Positions 18,641 through 27,642 of a stretch of DNA of 64,000 nt are shown here, piece after piece; the first letter of the stretch is position 1, and the number at the start of each line of letters is the position of its first letter. A model generated the notes under the pieces. It was not told where the DNA came from, did no database searches, and was given only the letters and a program-made list of their open reading frames with translations. Made by a program: the position numbers and the translations under genes. Origin of the DNA: an uncultured Clostridia bacterium (GTDB taxonomy: Bacteria > Bacillota > Clostridia > Tissierellales > Peptoniphilaceae); assembly GCA_947254025.1 (NCBI GenBank), contig CAMYBS010000002.1, positions 1 to 64,000 of the forward strand. Direction: 5' to 3'.

Positions 18641-18955
18641 TTAGTTATATTTTTCTAACATTTCTCTAACTGATTCTTTAGTAGCGTCTTCTTTAACTCT
18701 TGAATCAACTTGAGAGCCATCTTTGTAAATAGCAATTACTGGTAAGCCCATAACTTTTTCTCCAATTGCTAATCTTCTTCCCTTTGAAATATCAAATGAT
18801 GTGAATTTTACGTTTTTAAATTCATCTTCCATAGCGTGGATATGTGGCATTAAAGCTTTGCATGGTTCACATGTAGGTCCCCAGAAATCCACTAATACAT
18901 AACCTTCAGCTTGTTTAACTTCTTGTTCAAAATTGTCCTTTGTTACTTCTAACAT
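18641..18955 (-). CDS. trxA: Thioredoxin dedicated to glycine reductase
   Basis: A 104-residue thioredoxin that re-reduces the GrdA selenoether/mixed disulfide. The active site is W25-G-P-T-C29-E-P-C32 rather than the common WCGPC. Unusual thioredoxins with a non-WCGPC site next to grd genes are typical of glycine-reducing anaerobes. The rest of the fold is intact, with VDFWGPT, FTSFDISKG and the cis-proline block GLPVIAIYKDG. Start ATG follows AAGGAGG. It lies between trxB and grdE. Confidence 0.95.
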   Translation of the reverse strand: MLEVTKDNFEQEVKQAEGYVLVDFWGPTCEPCKALMPHIHAMEDEFKNVKFTSFDISKGRRLAIGEKVMGLPVIAIYKDGSQVDSRVKEDATKESVREMLEKYN

Positions 18956-18990
18956 TTCAATTCCTCCTTAAATTTTATACTATAAGACTA

Positions 18991-19932
18991 TTAGTCTCCG
19001 AAATGTTCGTTGATATACTTTTCAGCTTGTGTTGCAGCTATAGCACCATCTGCTGTTGCTGTAACAACTTGTCTTAATTCTTTCTTTCTATTGTCTCCAG
19101 CTGCAAATACTCCTGGGATATTTGTATGCATGTTTTCATCTGTTACAATGTATCCGCCTTCCATATCAAGTAAGCCTTCAACTATGTCGTTCTTAGGAGT
19201 ATATCCTACGAATACGAATAGACCAAATGTTCCGTCATTTTCGTCAGCGAATATTTCACGTCTTTCTTTAGTCTTTGTATCTTCAAGTACAATGCTTGTA
19301 AGGATTCCGTCGCCCTTAACTTCAACAACAGTTGCATTCCAAATATAATCAAGTTTTGGATTCTTATAAGCTTTTTCTTTTATACTTTCAGCTGCACGTG
19401 CTTCTTCTTTACCCTTTCTATATACTAGAGTAACTTTTCTAGCAAACTTAGATAGGTACATAGCCTCTTCGAATGCTGAGTCTCCACCGCCTACTACATA
19501 AACTTCCATGTCTTCAAAGAAGTTAGCATCACATGTTGCGCAGTAGCTAACGCCTCTGCCAGTGAATTCTGCTTCACCAGGGCAACCAATCTTTCTTGGT
19601 GTAGCGCCTGTTGCAACTATAACAGTTTTGCCTTCGTAAGTTTTGTCTTTGCAAACAACTTTCTTGACCTTATCGTTAAGTTCTAGCTTTTGAACTGTAT
19701 CGATTACGAATTCTGCACCAAAGCTGTCTACTTGATCTTTCATTCTCTTAATAAGGCTTGGACCTGAAGCGTCTTCAACTGAACCTGGATAGTTCGCAAC
19801 TTCGTCAGTTATAACGATTTGTCCACCTGCTTTTTCCTTTTCAAGGATAAGTGTTTTAAGTCTTGCTCTTGAAGCATATAGGCCAGCTGCTAAGCCTGCA
19901 GGGCCTCCTCCAATAATAATTACATCATACAT
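18991..19932 (-). CDS. trxB: Thioredoxin reductase
   Basis: FAD enzyme that reduces the TrxA encoded next to it and so powers glycine reductase. The 313 residues carry the FAD motif IIGGGPAGLAAGLYASR, the redox-active C131-A-T-C134 pair in SYCATCDA, a pyridine nucleotide motif VVGGGDSAFEEA, and the C-terminal FAD contact GVFAAGDNRKKELRQV. Start ATG follows GGAGG. It is the first coding gene after the glycine riboswitch. Confidence 0.95.
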   Translation of the reverse strand: MYDVIIIGGGPAGLAAGLYASRARLKTLILEKEKAGGQIVITDEVANYPGSVEDASGPSLIKRMKDQVDSFGAEFVIDTVQKLELNDKVKKVVCKDKTYEGKTVIVATGATPRKIGCPGEAEFTGRGVSYCATCDANFFEDMEVYVVGGGDSAFEEAMYLSKFARKVTLVYRKGKEEARAAESIKEKAYKNPKLDYIWNATVVEVKGDGILTSIVLEDTKTKERREIFADENDGTFGLFVFVGYTPKNDIVEGLLDMEGGYIVTDENMHTNIPGVFAAGDNRKKELRQVVTATADGAIAATQAEKYINEHFGD

Positions 19933-19984
19933 TATGATATTCCTCCTTATACTACATATTGTTTATTAACAAAATTGTCCATAA

Positions 19985-20016
19985 ATTAAAAAACAGAAAA
20001 CAAGCCACTCTTGTTC
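19985..20016 (-). terminator. Riboswitch-controlled intrinsic terminator
   Basis: Minus-strand AACAAG-AGTGG-CTTGTT hairpin (19999-20015) is followed by TTTCTGTTTTTT. It directly adjoins the last paired strand of the second glycine aptamer, about 50 bases before the trxB ATG, as expected of an expression platform. Whether glycine turns it on or off is inferred. Known glycine riboswitches of this class before catabolic genes are on-switches. Confidence 0.75.
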
Positions 20017-20180
20017 TCTGTCCATAACCTGTGAGATTCTCTTAAACAAGATTGCTCCATCGGTGCTTAAAGCTTTCCAGAGTACTGTCAAAACGCGGTT
20101 CTTTTACCTGAGACTTTTGAATATAAGTAGTGAGCTTAGATTCTTTACCCTTCGGTGACATACGTTCTCTCCCGCATCTG
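20012..20180 (-). ncRNA. Tandem glycine riboswitch
   Basis: Two consecutive glycine aptamers read on the minus strand. Aptamer 1 (about 20093-20175) has GCGGGAGAGAAC, CACCGAAGGG and TCTCAGGTAAAAGAACCGC. Aptamer 2 (about 20015-20085) has ACTCTGGAAAGC, CACCGATGGAGCAA, TCTCACAGG and GGACAGAG. A short linker joins them. These are the conserved core blocks of the gcvT-type glycine riboswitch. It sits between the operon promoter and trxB, so it should tie the whole trx-grd operon to glycine level. Confidence 0.95.
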
Positions 20181-20203
20181 TCGTCCAGTCCATTACTAAT
20201 TAT

Positions 20204-20232
20204 ATTATACTACAAATAGTATTAATTTGCAA
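20204..20232 (-). promoter_or_regulatory. Promoter of the trx-grd operon
   Basis: TTGCAA (20227-20232) and TATAAT (20204-20209) with a 17-base spacer on the minus strand. Transcription would start near 20197, about 20 bases before aptamer 1. The rest of the 19933-20296 gap holds the riboswitch and terminator, plus 60 AT-rich bases after the preceding transporter gene with no clear terminator. Confidence 0.85.
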
Positions 20233-20296
20233 GCCTTTCTACATTTAATTTTTTTATATCTGAATTAAAATCTGTTTACTTTGCACATTAAAGTAA

Positions 20297-21898
20297 TTAT
20301 TTGAAATGTTTAAGTACATAACCAGCTATGTTGTCAGCATGGTCACCAATTCTTTCTAGATTTGATATTGTGTCTAAGAATATGATGCCTTGCTCTTCTT
20401 CGCATTCATTGCTCATAAGTCTTCTAAAATGTTTTTCTCTAAATTCTTTTTCGCAAACGTCTATCTTCTTTTCTATATTAATAATATCATATGCCATTTC
20501 TTCAGACATAGATTTGTATGCATTCATTGTTAGTGTAAATACATTAACTGTTAAGTCATACATTTCGTTAAGCTCTCTCTTTCCTTCACCAGTAAAATGT
20601 ATGTCCATGTTTATTCTTTCTTCACTTAATTGAGTGATGTTTTTAACGTGGTCTCCAGCTCTTTCAATATCGTTTACAATAAAGAATAAATCGTCGACTG
20701 TTTCGTGTTGTTCTTTAGATAGTCCTGATGTTGATACCTTTACTAAATAATCTATAATTTCTTTTTGTAAGCTGTTTATAAGTTCTTCTCTTTCATATAT
20801 GACTTCCATAAGCTCAATCTTTTTATTAATTAATAAGTTTCTTGAGTCTTCTATGTTTTGTAATACTAAATCATTCATTCTTGTTAATTCGTCCACAACT
20901 GTTCCTATTGCTAAACCTGGTGTAGTTAATATACGATAGTCTAGGTGAATAGAATGTTTATCTTCTTTACTGTCACTTTCTGGTATAAGTTTTTGTGCAA
21001 TCTTAACCAAAACTTTGGCAAAAGGCATCATCCAAAGTACATTTATAACGTTAAAGAATGTGTGAGCCATAGCTATTTGTGTCGTAGGTGAAGCAAAAGT
21101 ATTGACAACATAAGTTTCTATCGGATTCTTTAGCAATAATAAAAATACTATAGATCCAAACACATTAAAAATAAAATGTATAAATGCTGCTTGTTTAGCT
21201 GTTCTATTGGCTCCAATACTTGATATAAGTGCTGTAGTTGTTGTACCTATGTTTTGACCAAATAGTATTGGGAATGCTATGTGCATATTAATTATATTTT
21301 GTGAAGCAAGAGCTAGTATGATGGCTTGTGCTGCTGATGACGATTGTAGTATAGTTGTCATTACTAAACCAACTAGTAAGCCTAGCCATGGATTAGTTAA
21401 TTTAGCCATAAGCTCTGCATATACTGGGCTTTCTCCTAAAGGCCTCATCGCTTCACCCATTGCTGCCATACCAAAGAATAATATGCCAAGTCCTAAAACA
21501 ATTTCTGCATAGCTTTTTATTTTTTTCTTCTTGCCAAGCATAAATAATAAAACGCCAACAAATATTGCTATAGGTGCATATTTAGAAATATTAAGGGCTA
21601 GCATTTGACCAGTAATTGTTGTACCTATATTTGCTCCAAATATTATACCTACTGCTTGGTACAGATTCATAAGTCCTGCATTGACAAAACCTACAACCAT
21701 AACTGTAGTTGCTGATGAGCTTTGTATAATCATAGTGACTACAGTACCAACTAAAATACCTAAGAATGTATTCTTAGTCAATGCTCCAATTATATTTTTT
21801 AATTTACTGCCAGCTGCCTTTTGAAGACCGTCTCCCATAAGGCTCATTCCATATAGGAATAAACCAAGGCCTCCCATCAGACCTAATAAATACTCCAT
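20297..21898 (-). CDS. Na/Pi cotransporter-family protein with PhoU-like domain
   Basis: Inner-membrane transporter of the NptA/YjbB type, probably coupling sodium to phosphate. The 533 residues have two inverted transport repeats. Each carries the signature QSSSA, in QSSSATTVMVVGFVNAG and QSSSAAQAIILAL. A soluble, helical PhoU-like domain follows from about residue 340, rich in NDIERAGDHVKNI and SNLERIGDHADNIA repeats. Start ATG follows AGGTGATGG. It lies eight bases after trmL and ends the rodA operon. The direction of transport and the substrate are inferred from family. Confidence 0.88.
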   Translation of the reverse strand: MEYLLGLMGGLGLFLYGMSLMGDGLQKAAGSKLKNIIGALTKNTFLGILVGTVVTMIIQSSSATTVMVVGFVNAGLMNLYQAVGIIFGANIGTTITGQMLALNISKYAPIAIFVGVLLFMLGKKKKIKSYAEIVLGLGILFFGMAAMGEAMRPLGESPVYAELMAKLTNPWLGLLVGLVMTTILQSSSAAQAIILALASQNIINMHIAFPILFGQNIGTTTTALISSIGANRTAKQAAFIHFIFNVFGSIVFLLLLKNPIETYVVNTFASPTTQIAMAHTFFNVINVLWMMPFAKVLVKIAQKLIPESDSKEDKHSIHLDYRILTTPGLAIGTVVDELTRMNDLVLQNIEDSRNLLINKKIELMEVIYEREELINSLQKEIIDYLVKVSTSGLSKEQHETVDDLFFIVNDIERAGDHVKNITQLSEERINMDIHFTGEGKRELNEMYDLTVNVFTLTMNAYKSMSEEMAYDIINIEKKIDVCEKEFREKHFRRLMSNECEEEQGIIFLDTISNLERIGDHADNIAGYVLKHFK

Positions 21899-21906
21899 AC
21901 CATCAC

Positions 21907-22374
21907 CTACACTAATTCCATAAAGTTTAGTTGCCTAAGTGCTTCATATAAAATAACTGTGCATGAATTAGCCAAGTTCAAAGACCTTTTTAAGTCTTTT
22001 ATCATTGGTATTCTAATTGCTCTTTCGCTGTGCTCTTTTATAAAGTCCTCCGGCAAACCAGCTGTCTCTTTACCAAAGAAGATAAAATCTCCATCCTTAA
22101 ATTTAACATCTGAATATATCTTTGTAGTCTTTGTTGTCGCAAGATAAAAATTTACATTTTTGTTCTTTTCAAAAAAGTCGTTTAAGTCTTCATATGTAGT
22201 AATATCGAGATACTTCCAATAATCTAAGCCTGCCCTTTTTAAATATTTATCACTAAGCTCAAATCCAAACGGCTTTATTAAATGAAGCTTTGAATTTGTC
22301 AAAACACAGCTCCTAGCAATGGCTCCTGTGTTATGTGGTATTTCTGGCTCGTGCAAAACTATGTTAATAGCCAT
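21907..22374 (-). CDS. trmL: tRNA (cytidine/uridine-34 2'-O) methyltransferase TrmL
   Basis: SPOUT-fold methyltransferase that methylates the wobble ribose of certain tRNA-Leu species using SAM. The 155 residues show the family opening INIVLHEPEIPHNTGAIAR, the KPFGFELSD block, FGKETAGLP and the knotted C-terminal SAM loop IRIPMIKDLKRSLNLANS. The ATG follows GGAGG. Short gaps of eight to ten bases to both neighbours put it inside the operon. Confidence 0.94.
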   Translation of the reverse strand: MAINIVLHEPEIPHNTGAIARSCVLTNSKLHLIKPFGFELSDKYLKRAGLDYWKYLDITTYEDLNDFFEKNKNVNFYLATTKTTKIYSDVKFKDGDFIFFGKETAGLPEDFIKEHSERAIRIPMIKDLKRSLNLANSCTVILYEALRQLNFMELV

Positions 22375-22384
22375 GAGTTTCCTC

Positions 22385-23200
22385 CTAAAAATATTGTTTT
22401 AAGAATTTCATTATGCCATCATGATTATTGTCATAATCCGTAATGAAATTAGCTTTTTGCTTCAATTCATTTGTAGCGTTACTCATAGCAACACCCACTT
22501 TTGACTCTTCTATCATCTCTATATCGTTATTATTATCTCCAAATGACATTAGGTTTTCTATATCTAAGCCTAAATTTTTACATAAATATTTAAGTGATTT
22601 AGCTTTATTGACTCCTTCTGGTACAATCTCTATATTATTCGTCCAAGAACTAGATATCTTTACGCCAGAAATTTTCTTTAACTCTGATCTAATCTCTTCA
22701 AGGCGATTTTTATTTTCTTCTACTAATAAGACTTTAAAATATGACTTGTCATTACAAGAATCTTTTATCTCTTCAATATTATTATATTCAACAATTTCTA
22801 TGTTATCTTTTATATTCTTTGGCACTCTGGAGTATGTGTTTAATGATGTTGTGCCTTTAAGTCTATAGAATTCATTAACTCCATAGAAATGAAAATTCAT
22901 CTTATTATCAGTTAAAACATCAATTACTTTTATGAAGGCTTCTGTATCTATAGGTTTTTCATAAACTCTTCTGCCTTCATAGTCTGTAACAACGCTACCG
23001 TTAGTTGCTACTATAGATGTTTTAAAGGGAAGTATATTTGCGTACGCTTCAATCGACCTGTGAAGTCTTCCACTTGAAAGAACTATATGGATCCCTTCAT
23101 TGTATAATCTTTCTAGTTCTACACATGTTCCTCTACTTACCATTTTTTCGCTATTAAGTAAAGTACCATCCATATCAAAGGCAAGTATTTTTATATTCAT
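22385..23200 (-). CDS. Cof-type HAD-family sugar-phosphate phosphatase
   Basis: A 271-residue cytoplasmic hydrolase of the HAD superfamily, type IIB cap (Cof/YidA group). Motif I is DMDGTLLNSEK with nucleophile and acid Asp, motif II is VLSSGR, and motif IV is MSFGDNNNDIEMIE. The substrate is not predictable; relatives act on sugar phosphates, FMN or PLP. The ATG overlaps the stop of the vanW-like gene (TAATG), indicating coupling. Confidence 0.9.
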   Translation of the reverse strand: MNIKILAFDMDGTLLNSEKMVSRGTCVELERLYNEGIHIVLSSGRLHRSIEAYANILPFKTSIVATNGSVVTDYEGRRVYEKPIDTEAFIKVIDVLTDNKMNFHFYGVNEFYRLKGTTSLNTYSRVPKNIKDNIEIVEYNNIEEIKDSCNDKSYFKVLLVEENKNRLEEIRSELKKISGVKISSSWTNNIEIVPEGVNKAKSLKYLCKNLGLDIENLMSFGDNNNDIEMIEESKVGVAMSNATNELKQKANFITDYDNNHDGIMKFLKQYF

Positions 23201-24618
23201 TATGGTAACACCACCGCATCATTATTTTCACTATCTTGGTTAGAGCTATCGATATCTGCAGATTTTTCAGAAACTCTAACAATCGTATCTCTCTTTGGAT
23301 AATAATTTTTAGTAAATTGTTTATTTGAGATAACTTTTCCATCTTTAGTAATAATTTTATTAGTAACAACTCTATATCCATCATATCCCTTGAAATCAAC
23401 TACTCTCTCTCCTGGTTTAAGACTAGGATCAACTTTTTCAATAGTTTCTGATTTAATTACTTCAACTATCTCTGATTTAAAGCTTATATCATAATCTTTC
23501 TTAGTTTTGTCACCATATACATAAAATGTTACTTTGTTTTTACTTACATTTGAGTCTATATATATAGGAAAGTCAAATTCATTTTTGAATCTTAAATTCT
23601 TTGTTCCTCTCCAAACCGCGCAATCTTGACCCTTTGGTACATAGCTAGCCGCTCTTGAGTGAGGGTGTCTTTCAAGAATTTTAACCCCAGCTCTTATAAG
23701 AGCGTTATATAGTGTTGTTGAAGTTTGACACATGCCTCCTCCTAGACCATCCTCATATTCTCCGCCCTTTAATACATGCGCATTTTTATAACCTTTTGCT
23801 GTAGTTACATCTCCTATCGCATTATTAAAATTAAAAGATTCTCCAGGGAGCAACAGTTTTTTTGAAACGGTATCTGATGAGACTCTTATATTTGTCTTTC
23901 TTTCGTTTGAACTAGAGCTTATATCTGTTGTAAATGATCCTATAAGGCCGTTAATCTTTTCTAGGTCTGAATGTTTCTTTTCTGGTTCTATAGTCTCAAC
24001 GCTCGCAACAACAGAATCTTCGTTGTTGTTAATTGCGTTAATAATGTCATTTTTAAGTTTTTCAGAATCCAGTGTTTTTCCATCCTTGCTTTCTGTAGAA
24101 GTTATTTTGCCATTGTTAGCGCTAAACTCAGCATTTACCGCTTCACAATTAGTCTCTTTAGCGATACTACTTACGAATTCATCCACATGTGAATAATCAA
24201 TCTCTTTGTCGATGTTGATATTCAAAGCAGTTTCTTTTATTTCTTGTAATTTATTATATCTTTCTTCTAGATCTCCTTCTCTTGCATAGTCGTATGCTTC
24301 GTCTACAGCTTTATCTAGATTCATATTTTGATCAAGATTTTTTAGCTCAAAAGTATAATTTTTATCTTCTACAGCTACATTTATTTTTTTATCTTTAACT
24401 TCGTTTTCTTTAGATACAATTATCTTTTCCTTTGCTTCATCTTTCGAAAGTCCAGATACATCAACTCCGTCTACCGTTATATGTTCATATATTTTGTCAC
24501 TTTTTAATGCTTCTTTCATAGCTTCAATTCTTTTGTGTTCAGTGTATTTTTTATATCCAAAATATGATCCGCCCAATATTAAAATCAAAACTATAAATAG
24601 TACTAAACCTTTTTTCAT
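23200..24618 (-). CDS. VanW-family cell-envelope protein with G5 domain
   Basis: A 472-residue exported protein anchored by an N-terminal membrane helix at about residues 4-22. The next part resembles the YoaR/PG_binding_4 domain, with ITVDGVDVSGLSKDEAKEKI near residue 48. The VanW domain in the middle shows PGESFNFNNAIG, GGGMCQTSTTLYNA and ERHPHSRAASYVPKGQDCAV. A G5 domain ends the protein, with PGERVVDFKGYDGYRV and tail repeats. VanW proteins are linked to peptidoglycan but their reaction is not settled. Its neighbour rodA fits a wall role. The start overlaps the nth stop by four bases. Confidence 0.9.
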   Translation of the reverse strand: MKKGLVLFIVLILILGGSYFGYKKYTEHKRIEAMKEALKSDKIYEHITVDGVDVSGLSKDEAKEKIIVSKENEVKDKKINVAVEDKNYTFELKNLDQNMNLDKAVDEAYDYAREGDLEERYNKLQEIKETALNINIDKEIDYSHVDEFVSSIAKETNCEAVNAEFSANNGKITSTESKDGKTLDSEKLKNDIINAINNNEDSVVASVETIEPEKKHSDLEKINGLIGSFTTDISSSSNERKTNIRVSSDTVSKKLLLPGESFNFNNAIGDVTTAKGYKNAHVLKGGEYEDGLGGGMCQTSTTLYNALIRAGVKILERHPHSRAASYVPKGQDCAVWRGTKNLRFKNEFDFPIYIDSNVSKNKVTFYVYGDKTKKDYDISFKSEIVEVIKSETIEKVDPSLKPGERVVDFKGYDGYRVVTNKIITKDGKVISNKQFTKNYYPKRDTIVRVSEKSADIDSSNQDSENNDAVVLP

Positions 24619-25262
24619 TTCTTCATTCCCTTCCTATATAAGCATATCTCTTCTAGATTACATTCTTCACATAAAGGTCTTTGTGCTTTACATACCCTTC
24701 TTCCATGGAAAATTAGAAGATGGTGTGCTAAAGACCAAGTATTCTTAGGTAGCTTTTTCATAAGTGCCTCTTCAGTATCTAATACATTGTCTTCATTTAC
24801 TAAGCCGATTCTATTAGAGACTCTGAATACATGTGTATCAACCGCAATCCTTTGCTCGCCAAACGCGTTAGACAAAACAACATTTGCAGTCTTTCTACCG
24901 ACTCCCGGTAGCTCTATAAGCTCCTCATATGTATTTGGAACCTTTCCATTGTATTTATGTACTAATATGTCGCAAGTCTTTTGTATGTTTTTTGCCTTGT
25001 TTCTAAAAAATCCTATAGACTTTACCATATCTTCAATCTCAGAAAGTGGTCTTTCTATATAATCAATAGGCTCTGGCAATATTCTAAACATCTTATCTGT
25101 TACTTTATTGACTTGCTTATCTGTTGTTTGAGCCGACAATATTGTTGCTATTAAAAGCTCAAATTCATTTGTAAAATGCAGCTCAGGACCTGCGTCAGGA
25201 TAATCCTGGCGCAGCAAGTCCAAAACTGTATTTACTTCTTTTTTATTTAATACTTTTCTCAT
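24615..25262 (-). CDS. nth: Endonuclease III
   Basis: DNA glycosylase/AP lyase that removes oxidised pyrimidines. The 215 residues have the helix-hairpin-helix LPGVGRKTANVVL with the catalytic Lys, the catalytic Asp in AVDTHVFRVSNR, and the [4Fe-4S] cluster motif C-x6-C-x2-C-x5-C near the C-terminus. The start lies inside the end of the DUF503 gene (20-base overlap), so it depends on coupled translation. It is followed by vanW with a four-base overlap. Confidence 0.96.
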   Translation of the reverse strand: MRKVLNKKEVNTVLDLLRQDYPDAGPELHFTNEFELLIATILSAQTTDKQVNKVTDKMFRILPEPIDYIERPLSEIEDMVKSIGFFRNKAKNIQKTCDILVHKYNGKVPNTYEELIELPGVGRKTANVVLSNAFGEQRIAVDTHVFRVSNRIGLVNEDNVLDTEEALMKKLPKNTWSLAHHLLIFHGRRVCKAQRPLCEECNLEEICLYRKGMKK

Positions 25263-25545
25263 AACTATACATCTCTTTATCTATATTTGTAATTTCAACT
25301 CTATCATCATTGTCGATAAAGTTTATAATTTTTTCAGTAATTTTTTCATTATACTTACTATCGTTTGACACAAAGGAAATGCCTATCTCGCTTACTTGCC
25401 ACTTGTCATTATCTGCAGCTTCGCAGCACGAAATATTAAACCTTGACTTAAGTCTTTCAATAAGCGATTTAAGAACCATGCGTTTATCTTTTAAGCTTAA
25501 AGCATCATATATAGTTATGCTGATAAGCATATTAGTAACGAACAT
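25243..25545 (-). CDS. DUF503-family small protein
   Basis: A 100-residue protein of the conserved DUF503 (YlxP-like) family, seen across Firmicutes often near translation or repair genes. The family opening is here: ISITIYDALSLKDKRMVLKS, then LKSRFNISCCEAADNDKWQ, with a ferredoxin-like alpha/beta pattern. Function is unknown. No good ribosome site precedes the ATG, which overlaps the kbl stop (TAATG), so it is probably coupled to kbl translation. Confidence 0.85.
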   Translation of the reverse strand: MFVTNMLISITIYDALSLKDKRMVLKSLIERLKSRFNISCCEAADNDKWQVSEIGISFVSNDSKYNEKITEKIINFIDNDDRVEITNIDKEMYSYEKSIK

Positions 25546-26735
25546 TATTTTAAAATGTTCATTTCCTTTCCTACTTTTTCAAATATTCTGCAAGTTTCAT
25601 CTAATTGTTCCTTAGTGTGCGCAGCTGTTACCATACATCTAACTCTACCAGTTCCTCTTGGTACTGTTGGGAATACGATAGCTGAAACGAATACGCCATT
25701 TTCAAGTAATTTTCTTGAGAATTCCATAGCCTTAGCTTCTTCACCTATGATAACTGGTGTGATAGGTGTTTCACTGTGACCTGTATTGAAACCAAGTTTG
25801 CCTAATTTTTCCTTAAAGTATTTAGCATTGTCCCAAAGTCTGTCTGTATATTCACTGCTTTCCATAAGCATCTTTATAGCTTCTGTTATTGCTCCAACTG
25901 ATGCTGGTGTTAAACTTGTTGAGAATAATACTGGTCTTGCTCTGTGAATCAACCATTCGTACATAGTTTCTGATCCAGCAACATAACCACCTATACATCC
26001 TATAGCTTTAGATAATGTTCCGATAGAGAAGTCAACTCTACCATGTAGGTGGAAGTGGTCAACTGTACCTCTACCGTTTTCACCTAAAACGCCTGAGCCG
26101 TGAGCATCGTCAACATATGTCATACATTCATATTTTTCAGCTAAATCAACGATGTCTGGTAATTTAGCAATATCTCCATCCATAGAGAAAACACCATCTG
26201 TTATAATAAGAACGTTTCTGTAATCTTTTCTCTTTCCCTTTAAAACATCTTCCAAGCTATCCATGTCAGAGTGCTTAAATATAGCTCTATCTGCTTTAGA
26301 AAGTCTAGTTCCATCAATGATAGATGCGTGGTTCAATTCATCAGAGATAATTAAATCTCCTTTTTCTGTAACTGCTTGGATTGTTCCTGCATTACAGTTG
26401 AATCCAGATTGATAAATGAAAGCTCTTTCTTCTCTTTTGAATTCAGCTAGAACTTTTTCTAGTTCTTCATGGATGTCCATGTTACCAACTATAGTTCTTA
26501 CAGCTCCTGAGCCAGCACCATATTTTTCTATCGCTTCGATAGATGCTTTCTTGATTCTAGGATTATTTGCAAATCCTAAGTAGTTGTTTGATGATAAGTT
26601 AATAACTTTCTTACCATTTAAAACAATCTCTGCGTCGTCAGGTGAGTTTAATATAGGTAATTTCCTATAAACTCCTTGATCTTTTAATTCTTGGATTTTA
26701 TCTTTTAAAAATCCTAATTCATGTACATTTGACAT
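25545..26735 (-). CDS. kbl: Glycine C-acetyltransferase (2-amino-3-ketobutyrate CoA ligase) family
   Basis: PLP enzyme of the alpha-oxoamine synthase family. It joins glycine and acetyl-CoA to 2-amino-3-ketobutyrate or runs the reverse. The 396 residues have [16 protein letters not shown], the [12 protein letters not shown] block, [17 protein letters not shown] and the PLP Lys in [14 protein letters not shown]. 8-amino-7-oxononanoate synthase (bioF) is a close alternative, but there are no biotin genes nearby and overall similarity is to Kbl. No threonine dehydrogenase gene is adjacent. With grd and gcv in the same region it adds a third glycine reaction. Confidence 0.85.
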   Translation of the reverse strand: MSNVHELGFLKDKIQELKDQGVYRKLPILNSPDDAEIVLNGKKVINLSSNNYLGFANNPRIKKASIEAIEKYGAGSGAVRTIVGNMDIHEELEKVLAEFKREERAFIYQSGFNCNAGTIQAVTEKGDLIISDELNHASIIDGTRLSKADRAIFKHSDMDSLEDVLKGKRKDYRNVLIITDGVFSMDGDIAKLPDIVDLAEKYECMTYVDDAHGSGVLGENGRGTVDHFHLHGRVDFSIGTLSKAIGCIGGYVAGSETMYEWLIHRARPVLFSTSLTPASVGAITEAIKMLMESSEYTDRLWDNAKYFKEKLGKLGFNTGHSETPITPVIIGEEAKAMEFSRKLLENGVFVSAIVFPTVPRGTGRVRCMVTAAHTKEQLDETCRIFEKVGKEMNILK

Positions 26736-26748
26736 AATACCCTTCCTT

Positions 26749-27642
26749 TCATTTAACTATATCGTTATTATTGTCTATAATGTTTGCATTTCTAAAAAGT
26801 ATACTTTTGCCACGCCACAAAGCTGACATAGCTTTATATTTTTCTTTAAATTCTTTATTACTTAATTTAAAATCTTCTTTATAAACAAGCCCATAGTCTT
26901 GTGAAGAATGAAATTCTTCGTGATAAACTTTTTTAGCTTTTATATTGTATGGACATATCTCTTGACAGATATCGCAGCCATAAATATATGTCTTTAAATT
27001 CCTCTTCTCAAAATCATCTAAGTCGCCTTTTTTCTGAGTAATATATGACAAACACCTTGTCATCTTCATCTTATAATTACAAAGTGCTTTATTTGGACAA
27101 GCCCTCTCGCAAATATTGCAATCTTTGCAATCAAGCTTTAGTGGTAAGTCATAAAAATCACTTCGCTCATTATTTATTATATACCCAATAAATATAAAAG
27201 AACCTAATAAAGGATTAATGATGCAAGTGTTTTTACCCAAAAAACCAAGGCCTGATTTCTGCGCTAGAAGTCTCTCTATCAATGGACCTGTATCCACAAA
27301 GACATGACTTTCACTTTCTTTATTTTTGAAAAGCTCCTTATCTATCTTTACTAACTTATCCATAAATACTTTGTGATAATCATATCCATAAGATGATCTA
27401 GAAAGTAGATATGTATTTTCCTTCCTTGCTGCTTTTTTATAGTTATAGCTAAGCCCAAAGACTATAATGCTGCGTGCATTTGGAAATAGTTTTTTAGGAT
27501 TTAACCTTTCTTCTTCAGTAAACTTTGTAAATTCATTAGAAGCATCTCCAAGAGGCATTAATCTTTCAGTATTTGTAATTCTAAATGTATCTACTCCGTA
27601 TTTCTTTATTAACTTTTTTATTTTACTATGACTTATAATCAT
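26749..27642 (-). CDS. queG: Epoxyqueuosine reductase QueG
   Basis: Cobalamin- and Fe-S-dependent enzyme that reduces epoxyqueuosine to queuosine in tRNA. The 297 residues are near the family minimum, lacking the C-terminal HEAT-like extension of longer forms. Two ferredoxin-type cluster motifs are seen: [16 protein letters not shown], and the second in [11 protein letters not shown]. The [20 protein letters not shown] segment with the catalytic Asp is present. ATG overlaps the rodA stop (ATGA). Confidence 0.92.
   Translation of the reverse strand: MIISHSKIKKLIKKYGVDTFRITNTERLMPLGDASNEFTKFTEEERLNPKKLFPNARSIIVFGLSYNYKKAARKENTYLLSRSSYGYDYHKVFMDKLVKIDKELFKNKESESHVFVDTGPLIERLLAQKSGLGFLGKNTCIINPLLGSFIFIGYIINNERSDFYDLPLKLDCKDCNICERACPNKALCNYKMKMTRCLSYITQKKGDLDDFEKRNLKTYIYGCDICQEICPYNIKAKKVYHEEFHSSQDYGLVYKEDFKLSNKEFKEKYKAMSALWRGKSILFRNANIIDNNNDIVK

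Noticed and set aside
23175..23399. 74-residue minus-strand frame overlapping the end of the VanW-family gene
   Set aside because: It lies in another frame of a clear G5-domain coding region and has no ribosome site or family likeness.
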